Source: Clostridiales bacterium
Lineage (GTDB): Bacteria > Bacillota > Clostridia > Christensenellales > Pumilibacteraceae
Assembly (NCBI GenBank): GCA_022508445.1
Contig: JAFLVG010000011.1
Location: 1-58,815, forward strand
DNA: 58,815 nucleotides
Reading direction: 5' to 3'
Below are positions 52,667 through 58,815 of this stretch, piece after piece. The position numbers and the translations under genes were made by a program. Under the pieces are notes generated by a model. The model was not told the DNA's origin. It worked only from the letters and a program-made list of their open reading frames with translations, and ran no database searches. The first letter of the stretch is position 1, and each line of letters begins with the position of its first letter.

Positions 52667-54292
52667 TTATTCTTTGTTGCGCAAGCCTATGCCGCGCATT
52701 TTGACCGCGTCAAGCTCGAACCAGAAAGTAGTACCTTTGCCGATTTCCGATATTACGCCGTACTTCGCGGAATGTGCCGTCAGAATGTTTTTGCAAATGG
52801 AAAGTCCCAAGCCCGAGCCGACGGCGATACGCTTTGCGTGCGCGGAGCGGTAGTATCTATCCCATACAGTGTCTATGTCTTCGGCTTCTATGCCGTTGCC
52901 GTGGTCGATAACCTCCACGCGAACGATGTCGTTGTTCTTTTTGACTTTCACAATTACTTTCTTGTCGTCGCCGCAATAGTTGAGCGCATTGTTAATAAGG
53001 TTGTAAAGCACTTGCTCGATACGGTGCATATCGCAGTTTACCATGCACTTCTTGTCTAAGTCTGTTTCGAACTCTATCGCGTCGCGCTCTCTGAAAATAT
53101 CAAACCGTGTCAATACCGCCTGCGCTACAAGCGCAATATCGCACACTTCAAACTTAAACTCCGCAACACCCGATTGAAGCTGAGAATAGTTGAGAATGTC
53201 ATCTGTGAGCACCGTCAGTCTCTCGGTTTCGGAAATGATGACGTTTGTCGTCTTCGCGCGCTTTTCGGGATCGGCCGGCATATCGCGTAGCATTTCGGCA
53301 TACGCGCGAATCATAGTGAGCGGAGTACGAATGTCATGCGACACATTGGCGATAATATCATGCTGTAAATTTTCCGCTCTCTGCATTTTTTCGGTAGCAG
53401 AGTTTAGCGCGAGCGCAAGGCTCTCGTACTCGTCATATCCGTTGCCGGAGAACACTACGTTATAGTCCCCATCCGCGAGGTGTTTTGCTTTCTGCGAAAA
53501 GTCTGTAAGCTGCCGAGTTTGGTGGCGCGAGGCAAAGAACGAGAAAATACACGTCACAACCAACACAATCAGCGTGCAGATTATCAAAAGGTACATTATC
53601 TTGTTTGTTTGCGGATTAAACACTTCATACGGCTTCATTATGAGCATGTATAAGTTTTCAACGCCTTCGGCTGTTTGCACTTCGAGCCGACTGCCGTAAC
53701 AAAAGAAAGTTCCCAAATCGGTACTCGCCTTTTCGCTCTTATTCGCAGACAAGAAAAGCTTTTCGAAATTGAGCGTTGACATAACGGCATCGAATACTTC
53801 GCTGTCCACCTCCGTAACATTCGCGTCCGCCACGTTGCCCATATTATCTATCATTAGTAGCACTTCGTTTTCGTTGCCGTCGCGCGTAAAAACGACCACC
53901 GCAACCGAATTGGTGCGCGCTAATTCGGGCAGTCTGTACTTGAAAAACATCTGTATACCGATTTCGCCTGAATTTTTGGGAAAAGCGGAAGTAGTGATAT
54001 GCCCGACCTCGTCCATATCGCGTTGAAGTATCCTGTCGTAAAAAACATAAAGCGCAATAAAGAATACCGCCCACAAAAGCACGAGCAATATTACGGAGAA
54101 CATTATGTAATTTAGCGTCGTGCGGAAAGATATCTTCTTGATAAACCGTCTGCGTCGCGGCGTCACAGCGCGCCGTGAGTCTGCGGCGTCGCTTTGCTCG
54201 GCGCTTCCGACCGCCTGTTCACCGAGTGGCTGTGCGTTCGGCTCTTCCGGAATTTCGTTATTTTCCGCGTTAACGCTGTGCTGTTCTAACAT
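52667..54292 (-). CDS. Orphan sensor histidine kinase, leaderless start
   Basis: A 541-residue membrane kinase. An acidic N-terminal tail (about 50 residues in the cytoplasm) precedes the first membrane helix (MFSVILLVLLWAVFFIALYV). A sensor domain of about 145 residues follows, then a second helix (IMYLLIICTLIVLVVTCIFS), a HAMP linker, the HisKA box with His319 in NVSHDIRTPLTMIRAYAEML and an HATPase domain (NLINNALNYCGDD; GNGIEAEDIDTVWDRYYR; GSGLGLSICK). No response regulator lies next to it. ATG 54292 sits 6 bases after a perfect -10 box, without Shine-Dalgarno; the in-frame ATG at 54313 is upstream of the transcript start. Confidence 0.92.
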   Translation of the reverse strand: MLEQHSVNAENNEIPEEPNAQPLGEQAVGSAEQSDAADSRRAVTPRRRRFIKKISFRTTLNYIMFSVILLVLLWAVFFIALYVFYDRILQRDMDEVGHITTSAFPKNSGEIGIQMFFKYRLPELARTNSVAVVVFTRDGNENEVLLMIDNMGNVADANVTEVDSEVFDAVMSTLNFEKLFLSANKSEKASTDLGTFFCYGSRLEVQTAEGVENLYMLIMKPYEVFNPQTNKIMYLLIICTLIVLVVTCIFSFFASRHQTRQLTDFSQKAKHLADGDYNVVFSGNGYDEYESLALALNSATEKMQRAENLQHDIIANVSHDIRTPLTMIRAYAEMLRDMPADPEKRAKTTNVIISETERLTVLTDDILNYSQLQSGVAEFKFEVCDIALVAQAVLTRFDIFRERDAIEFETDLDKKCMVNCDMHRIEQVLYNLINNALNYCGDDKKVIVKVKKNNDIVRVEVIDHGNGIEAEDIDTVWDRYYRSAHAKRIAVGSGLGLSICKNILTAHSAKYGVISEIGKGTTFWFELDAVKMRGIGLRNKE

Positions 54293-54298
54293 AACTAC

Positions 54299-54327
54299 AT
54301 TATACCAAAGCACCGCATTATTGTCAA
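54299..54327 (-). promoter_or_regulatory. Promoter abutting kinase start codon (leaderless)
   Basis: Minus strand: TTGACA (54322-54327), 17-bp spacer, TATAAT (54299-54304), then GTAGTT and the ATG. Both hexamers are consensus. Confidence 0.9.
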
Positions 54328-54373
54328 TAACGGCACAAAATCATTTATTCTCAAATGCGCATATGCACACCCA

Positions 54374-54401
54374 CAAAAAAGAACGGCGTTATTCGCCGTT
54401 C
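54374..54401 (-). terminator. Terminator of the zinc-ribbon gene
   Basis: Minus strand: GAACGGCG-AATAA-CGCCGTTC followed by TTTTTTG. Confidence 0.9.
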
Positions 54402-54445
54402 TATAATACTTATACCTATTTGTATGCGAAGCTTTGCTACTAATT

Positions 54446-54613
54446 TCAGCGGTTATTTCGCATTGCGTTGCGCTTTGCCTTGTACGCTTTTCTGCATTCG
54501 GGGCAACGCGTGGGCTCGTGCTCAAAGCCCTTTTCGGCATAGAACTCCTGCTCCCCGGCGGTGAACGTAAATTCTTTGCCGCAATCTCTGCAAGTTAATA
54601 CCTTGTCTGTCAT
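54446..54613 (-). CDS. Small zinc-ribbon protein
   Basis: A 55-residue protein with two CxxC pairs: LTCRDCGKEFTFTAGEQEFY and EPTRCPECRKAYKAKR. This is the 'CxxC-KxF-FTxGEQxFYxEKGF-ExPxRCPxCR' family of tiny zinc ribbons common in Bacillota. Probably binds nucleic acid or protein; function unknown. AAGGAG lies 13 bases before the ATG, and a promoter stands at 54652-54680. Confidence 0.92.
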   Translation of the reverse strand: MTDKVLTCRDCGKEFTFTAGEQEFYAEKGFEHEPTRCPECRKAYKAKRNAMRNNR

Positions 54614-54651
54614 TGAAAATTATGCGCTCCTTCTTTTTAAAATGTAATTAT

Positions 54652-54680
54652 ATAATACTATAAACGTCTGCTTTTGTCAA
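54652..54680 (-). promoter_or_regulatory. Promoter of the zinc-ribbon gene
   Basis: Minus strand: TTGACA (54675-54680), 17-bp spacer, TATTAT (54652-54657). Confidence 0.85.
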
Positions 54681-54690
54681 TCGAATTAAA

Positions 54691-54729
54691 TAGCCGCACC
54701 GGCAGGATTTTGCTCGGGCAGTGCGGCTA
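54691..54729 (-). terminator. Terminator of the feo operon
   Basis: Minus strand: TAGCCGCAC ... GTGCGGCTA with an internal partly paired loop, followed by TTTAATT. Confidence 0.75.
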
Positions 54730-54755
54730 AAATATTCCGATATCAGATAATACTA

Positions 54756-54965
54756 CTACTTATTGTGGCCGTCTTTATTTTTAGCGTCCGCTATACAATG
54801 CGAACAACAACCGTCGCATGTAGGCTTGCTACCCTTTTCCGTTCCGCAAGTACCTCCGCAATCGCAACAGCTTTTTCCTTTGAGCTTGTTACGGATTATT
54901 ATGCCGACCGCGACTGCAAACGCAACGAGAACGCCGACTAAAAGCGCTATTTCTCCGCCCGACAT
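54756..54965 (-). CDS. FeoB-associated Cys-rich membrane protein
   Basis: A 69-residue protein: one membrane helix (residues 6-25), then KSCCDCGGTCGTEKGSKPTC and DGCCSHC. Nine cysteines can hold iron or an iron-sulfur centre. This family regularly follows feoB in Bacillota and replaces FeoC. Its ATG overlaps the feoB stop by one base (TAATG). Confidence 0.93.
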   Translation of the reverse strand: MSGGEIALLVGVLVAFAVAVGIIIRNKLKGKSCCDCGGTCGTEKGSKPTCDGCCSHCIADAKNKDGHNK

Positions 54966-57250
54966 TATTCAGCCTCCTTTACCGTGCTACGGCGTTTTAA
55001 CTTGATTATGCCTTTATTCCACAGCACAATCAACGAAGTCGCACCGATGACGACGGCAAGCCAGATGAACAACGTCCACCACCATGCGCCGATCGTGTAC
55101 ACCGCGGCGCTTATGATATAGCTCGCCGTTACCCAGAACAGCAACGTCCATTTGAACGTTCCCTTTTTGAGCTCTGCCTTGGCTGTCGCGCAAGCGGCAA
55201 AGCACGGTATCGTAAGCATGTTAAACGAAATAAACGCGATAAGCGCAGGAACGGATATGCCGGTTGCCGTTATCATGGCGATTGCCGATGTAATGCCCTC
55301 CTCGTCGGCGATTAGAGCGTCACTCGTCACGCCGCCTACATTCGCGCCCATTGCGATAAGGCAAGCGCCGAGCGTTCCGAACGTTGCTATGACGTTCTCT
55401 TTGGCGATAAGCCCCGTAAGCGCCGCGACCGCGAACACCCAGCCGTAACCGCCTATTTGCGAGCCGAAGCCCAGCGGCGTGAAGATAGGCTGAATAAGCT
55501 TGCCGATAGACGCGAGGATTGAATCGTTCATATTCTCGTCTGGCAAATATCTCCACGCAAAGTTAAGGTGCGAGAACAGCCATATTATGACAGTCGAAGC
55601 GAATATGATGGTAAACGCCTTTTTGACAAAGTGCTTCGTCTTATCCCAAAGATGAAGCATCAAACTTTTAAACCGCGGACGGTGGTATGCCGGAAGCTCC
55701 ATGATGAACGGCGGTATATCTCCCTTCATCGTGGTATTGCGCATAATGAGTACGCAAACGACCGCCGCACATATTCCGAGTAGATACATGCCGTATGTAA
55801 TGAGATCGGCATTACCAATACCGAAATACCCGACAATGCCGCCCGAAATCGCCGTCAGTATAGGTAGCTTGGCACCGCATGAAAAGAACGGTATGACGCG
55901 TATTGTGGCGGTGCGCTCATGCTCGTCTGCGAGAGTGCGCGTATTTATCATGGCAGGAACACTGCAACCGAAGCCCATTATCATGGGCATGAACGAACGC
56001 CCCGAAAGCCCGAACCGTCTGAATATCCGATCGAGGACAAACGCGATACGCGCCATGTATCCGCTGTCTTCGAGAATGGAAAACCACATGAACAGCATGA
56101 GTATTTGCGGCAAAAATCCGAGCACTGCAAACAAACCGCCCAGTACACCGTCCGCGATAAAACCGGATAGCCATTCGGTGGAAATCGCACCGCCGATAGC
56201 GTCCGTAATCGCAGTGAACAGCGTGTCGAATAGATTGAACAGCATAACGCCCGGCGAGAACACCGCACCGTCGTAGAAAATGCCGACAAAGGTGGTCATG
56301 CCTTCATTCAGTCCGAGCTCGTCTACGCTCGGCAAGCCGCTTCCCAAACTCGCCCATGCGCCTATATATAAAAAATCCTCCGAGAATGTAACGTGGAAAA
56401 CCGCGAAAAGTATTACGGCGAAAATCGGTATTGCCCAGACTCTGTGAGTAAGAACTCTGTCTATCTTGTCTGATTTGGAGAATTTTTCTTTGCTCGATCG
56501 CGTCTTGGCTACGGCAAGCTTTGAAACTATGTACTTGTAACGCTCGTCCACAATAACCGCTTCGAGATCGACGTCTTCGGTTTTAATCTTTTCGAGAACT
56601 TCCTTCGCGCCCTTGCGCTCTAATTCAATCTCATCGTTTTCCAAAAGCTTGACAGCGTGGAACAGCGGCGAGGATAACTCTTCGGCATTATAGAATTCGA
56701 GTGCGGCACAGAGCTGATTTTCAATCGCGCCGCGCAAAACGGTGGTGCCTTGCCGCGTTCTTCGGACTTCGAGCGCGCGCTCCATCATCTTGTCGATGCC
56801 GTTACCTTTAAGCGCACTTACGGGCATAACGGGAACGCCGAGCTCTTCTTCGAGCTTTTCTACGTCGATCTTGTCACCCTCGCGCTCGACAGCGTCCATC
56901 ATGTTGAGCGCGACAAGCACGGGAACGTCCGCTTCGAGTACCTGCGTAGTGAGATACAAATTGCGTTCAAGGTTGGTCGCGTCAACGATGTTGATGACAA
57001 GATCGGGTTGCTCGTCTATCATGAAGTTGCGCGAAACAACCTCCTCGGGCGTGTACGGCGACAGCGAATAAATGCCGGGCAGGTCCACTATCTCGATTCT
57101 TTCCGCGCCGCTCTTTTTGTTCTTATAAATGCCCTCGCGTTTTTCAACTGTAACGCCAGGCCAGTTGCCGACGTGCGCCGTGCTTCCCGTCAAGCGGTTA
57201 AACAGCGTGGTCTTGCCGCAGTTGGGATTTCCTATCAGTGCTATCTTCAT
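54965..57250 (-). CDS. feoB: Ferrous iron transport protein B
   Basis: A 761-residue inner-membrane Fe(II) transporter with a cytoplasmic N-terminal G domain: G1 GNPNCGKTTLFNRLTG (residues 7-22), G3 DLPGIYSL, G4 NMMD, G5 region VSALKG. A helical GDI domain follows to about 260, then the membrane part with two Gate motifs around FLPQILMLFMWFSILEDSGY and GFGCSVPAMINTR, and FFSCGAKLPI. The end is basic (LKRRSTVKEAE). AAGGAG precedes the ATG. It lies 70 bases after feoA. Confidence 0.97.
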   Translation of the reverse strand: MKIALIGNPNCGKTTLFNRLTGSTAHVGNWPGVTVEKREGIYKNKKSGAERIEIVDLPGIYSLSPYTPEEVVSRNFMIDEQPDLVINIVDATNLERNLYLTTQVLEADVPVLVALNMMDAVEREGDKIDVEKLEEELGVPVMPVSALKGNGIDKMMERALEVRRTRQGTTVLRGAIENQLCAALEFYNAEELSSPLFHAVKLLENDEIELERKGAKEVLEKIKTEDVDLEAVIVDERYKYIVSKLAVAKTRSSKEKFSKSDKIDRVLTHRVWAIPIFAVILFAVFHVTFSEDFLYIGAWASLGSGLPSVDELGLNEGMTTFVGIFYDGAVFSPGVMLFNLFDTLFTAITDAIGGAISTEWLSGFIADGVLGGLFAVLGFLPQILMLFMWFSILEDSGYMARIAFVLDRIFRRFGLSGRSFMPMIMGFGCSVPAMINTRTLADEHERTATIRVIPFFSCGAKLPILTAISGGIVGYFGIGNADLITYGMYLLGICAAVVCVLIMRNTTMKGDIPPFIMELPAYHRPRFKSLMLHLWDKTKHFVKKAFTIIFASTVIIWLFSHLNFAWRYLPDENMNDSILASIGKLIQPIFTPLGFGSQIGGYGWVFAVAALTGLIAKENVIATFGTLGACLIAMGANVGGVTSDALIADEEGITSAIAMITATGISVPALIAFISFNMLTIPCFAACATAKAELKKGTFKWTLLFWVTASYIISAAVYTIGAWWWTLFIWLAVVIGATSLIVLWNKGIIKLKRRSTVKEAE

Positions 57251-57320
57251 ATTTAACTCCTTAATTTGGGTGTTTACACGCGAACTGCACTTCCCCGTCC
57301 GCAGTGCAAAATATAATGCG

Positions 57321-57548
57321 TCAAACTTCCATCAGCACGCATTCGGCTTCTGTCTTGCGGAGAGTTAGCTCATAGCCGCGCACTGTGACCTCGATCGGAT
57401 CGCCGAGCGGCGCGAGCTTGCGCATTGCTATATGCGCCCCCGGCGTAATGCCCATGTCGAATAACCGACGACGGATACGCCCCTCGCCCGCTACCGACTT
57501 GACGATTCCCTGCTCTTGCGGCTTGAACTCCGACAGATTCTTTTCCAT
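57321..57548 (-). CDS. feoA: FeoA-type SH3-like protein (next to feoB)
   Basis: A 75-residue beta-barrel protein: QGIVKSVAGEGRIRRRLFDM, GITPGAHIAMRKLAPLGDPI, EVTVRGYELTLRKTEAECV, the classic FeoA pattern. Interacts with the FeoB G domain. AAGGAG lies 7 bases before the ATG. Confidence 0.95.
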   Translation of the reverse strand: MEKNLSEFKPQEQGIVKSVAGEGRIRRRLFDMGITPGAHIAMRKLAPLGDPIEVTVRGYELTLRKTEAECVLMEV

Positions 57549-57601
57549 ACAAATCTCCTTATATTATTTACGGCGACACACGATTTTGCGCCTAAATTGC
57601 A

Positions 57602-57617
57602 GTTAGCAACGGCTAAC
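57602..57617. promoter_or_regulatory. Palindromic operator copy 2 in the feo operon
   Basis: Perfect inverted repeat GTTAGC-AACG-GCTAAC upstream of the second feoA gene. Together with flanking CGATAG it matches 57947-57962, so it is probably a binding site for the same regulator (iron- or manganese-responsive, DtxR/IdeR-like by half-site look). Confidence 0.6.
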
Positions 57618-57625
57618 CGATAGAT

Positions 57626-57680
57626 AAATAAAAACGCCGAATAATAATCGCTCGAAGAATTTAAGCGATTACAGGGCGTT
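57626..57680 (-). terminator. Terminator or attenuator between the two feoA genes
   Basis: Minus strand: outer stem AACGCC / GGCGTT and inner stem AATCGCT / AGCGATT, followed by TTTTTATTTA. The 5' arm covers the last codons of the first feoA gene. It could make feoB expression lower than that of the first gene. Confidence 0.65.
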
Positions 57681-57891
57681 TACCGACAATGATATTTTGA
57701 GCGACATCGCTGTTGATGGCGATTCGCGAATCGTGAACACGAACTATCATGTTCCCTTCCGAGAATGAGAGCGGCGTAAGCTCCGCGCCCGTCATGATTC
57801 CGAGATTTTCAAGATGACGGCGCGTCTTTGCGTCCGCCGCCACGCGTATGACCAGCATCGATTCACCTGCCGAAGCTTGTGACAAAGACAT
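57661..57891 (-). CDS. feoA: FeoA-type protein, first gene of the operon
   Basis: A 76-residue FeoA-like domain: ESMLVIRVAADAKTRRHLEN, LGIMTGAELTPLSFSEGNMI, VRVHDSRIAINSDVAQNIIV. The start is ATG 57891 (AGGAG 8 bases upstream); the frame is open upstream through the promoter and operator, so earlier starts are excluded. Two feoA genes before feoB are common in Clostridia. Confidence 0.92.
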   Translation of the reverse strand: MSLSQASAGESMLVIRVAADAKTRRHLENLGIMTGAELTPLSFSEGNMIVRVHDSRIAINSDVAQNIIVGKRPVIA

Positions 57892-57946
57892 GTTGTTATC
57901 TCCTAAATCATATATATTCATCGACTGTTCGCAATATGCAACTTTG

Positions 57947-57962
57947 GTTAGCAATGAGCAAC
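57947..57962. promoter_or_regulatory. Palindromic operator copy 1, just downstream of the feo promoter
   Basis: GTTAGC-AATG-AGCAAC, one half exact and one half altered compared with copy 2. It begins about 11 bases after the -10 box, covering about +4 to +19, where a bound repressor would block transcription. Confidence 0.6.
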
Positions 57963-57972
57963 CGATAGCTTT

Positions 57973-58001
57973 ATTATATTCAATAAAGAATTGTTTGTCA
58001 A
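57973..58001 (-). promoter_or_regulatory. Promoter of the feo operon
   Basis: Minus strand: TTGACA (57996-58001), 17-bp spacer, TATAAT (57973-57978), both consensus. A consensus promoter with an overlapping operator fits tight repression when iron is plentiful. Confidence 0.88.
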
Positions 58002-58077
58002 GCAAAAACGGTAATTTTCGGTAAGAAATTTTTGAGTTCGTTGTAAAATTAAAGCTTCAATCCGGTTGCAACTACAA

Positions 58078-58109
58078 CGAAAGAAGCACCGTAAAGGGTG
58101 CTTCTTTCG
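58078..58109 (-). terminator. Hairpin downstream of the DinB-like gene
   Basis: Long perfect stem CGAAAGAAGCACC / GGTGCTTCTTTCG with a short loop. The T-run after it is weak (TTTCGTTGTAG), so termination is likely but not certain. Confidence 0.55.
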
Positions 58110-58158
58110 CGGTAGCGCATACCAAGCCTAAAACTAATATTCTACGATAAATTGAAAT

Positions 58159-58815
58159 TTACCGCTTGATTCTGTTTTTTATCCGCAAACACGCTTCAAC
58201 ATGCATTATCCAATGACGAGTAAAAGGCATTTGAATAAGCCCTCTTATATCTTTCCCACACCAATAGTCAATAAGCCAATAAGATTTTTCATCAGTACTT
58301 ACAACATTCAGCTGTTTTAAATGTTCCTTATCTCCATCGGATATTTTGCGCTTTAAATCCGCAAAGGAAAGCTTGCTTATTATCTTATTCGTGCTATTCA
58401 TAACGGCAGTTATGTATTGATACAGCTCGTCTATATTCAGCGCTTCGGAAAACTCAATTATCTGTTTACTGTCAAGTTCGTTACCCGTCGTTTTGATAGG
58501 AGCGTTTATGCGTTCGATATAATTTTCGGTCATCAGTATTTGTTCGCTGTGATCGATAAGCGTATGAGCGACAATGTCCTCGATACGAAAAATATGCCAT
58601 ATCGAATAGGCTATCGTTTTGCTGTGGTAGCCTTCCTCTTTTGGATAAGGACAAGAATTGAATTGCTCTCGCGTCAATTCCGTCTTAAACGCGCACAGCA
58701 CATCAAACAGTTTTTGCCGCAATAATAAAACTGTTTTCACTCCGTCAACAAACGTATTTTCTTTTTTGAGTTGACTTTGCAAAGTTTTATTTAGTTCAGC
58801 CCATTCTTTGTTCAT
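58159..58815 (-). CDS. DinB-like metal-binding helical protein
   Basis: A 218-residue protein of the DinB/YfiT four-helix-bundle type. Metal-site candidates: His in YSIWHIFRIEDIVAHTLIDH (residues about 91-110) and FTRHWIMHVEACLRIK near the C-terminus, giving the H ... HxxxH triad. DinB-like proteins often act as thiol-dependent transferases; the substrate is unknown. Its ATG is the last codon of the window, so nothing upstream can be judged and a longer N-terminus is possible. Confidence 0.75.
   Translation of the reverse strand: MNKEWAELNKTLQSQLKKENTFVDGVKTVLLLRQKLFDVLCAFKTELTREQFNSCPYPKEEGYHSKTIAYSIWHIFRIEDIVAHTLIDHSEQILMTENYIERINAPIKTTGNELDSKQIIEFSEALNIDELYQYITAVMNSTNKIISKLSFADLKRKISDGDKEHLKQLNVVSTDEKSYWLIDYWCGKDIRGLIQMPFTRHWIMHVEACLRIKNRIKR

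Overview
The window looks like a chromosomal segment from a low-to-moderate GC member of the Bacillota, most likely an uncultured Clostridia-type lineage. Evidence: the order rpmH-rnpA-yidD-yidC-jag, a SpoVB-like flippase, a HelD-type helicase, a YugP-type membrane protease, a FeoB-linked Cys-rich membrane protein, a zinc-ribbon small protein, and very clean SigA-type promoters (TTGACA, 17-bp spacer, TATAAT) with AGGAGG-like ribosome sites. No rRNA, prophage, insertion sequence or CRISPR array was seen.

Layout. 1-192: 3' part of the SRP RNA with a shared terminator. 193-3641: two exported proteins (a BspA-type leucine-rich-repeat lipoprotein and an unknown). 3785-7397: serS, a small unknown and a GH3-like protein whose nucleophile appears lost. 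7483-9340: SpoVB-like flippase and a single initiator tRNA with a bulged T-stem. 9672-17951: one promoter, one giant 2714-residue membrane-anchored repeat protein and one terminator. 17998-24901: asparaginase, Nudix, a tandem Myb/SANT-like protein, YugP protease, mnmA, a CDF metal exporter and small proteins. 24950-28886: HelD, a PriA-N-like protein, a repeat-rich spacer, PflX-type radical SAM and DUF2726. 28954-32172: jag-yidC-yidD-rnpA-rpmH, without dnaA beyond rpmH; a TtcA-like gene and a HAD phosphatase run the other way.

33794-50826 is a long, tightly overlapping surface-glycan operon on the minus strand. It holds a Cys-rich peptide gene, DegT aminotransferase, initiating sugar transferase fused to ATP-grasp, HAD, phosphohexomutase, four glycosyltransferases, polymerase, flippase and ManA. 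It ends with two LicD phosphotransferases and a fused nucleotidyltransferase/PLP enzyme, which together suggest decoration by an amine-bearing phospho- or phosphono-group made from a CDP-activated donor. The block carries a frameshifted fragment of one of its own glycosyltransferases.

50918-58815: a shrunken sugar-transferase-like membrane protein, a CorC-type transporter, an orphan histidine kinase, a zinc ribbon, a feoA-feoA-feoB-Cys-rich iron operon with two copies of a palindromic operator, and a DinB-like protein.

Most notable beyond the annotation: several genes (kinase, HelD, a small membrane protein, the Cys-rich peptide) have strong promoters whose -10 box ends 6-8 bases before the ATG with no Shine-Dalgarno, predicting leaderless mRNAs; the giant protein with an alternating two-type super-repeat; and the fused enzymes of the glycan locus.
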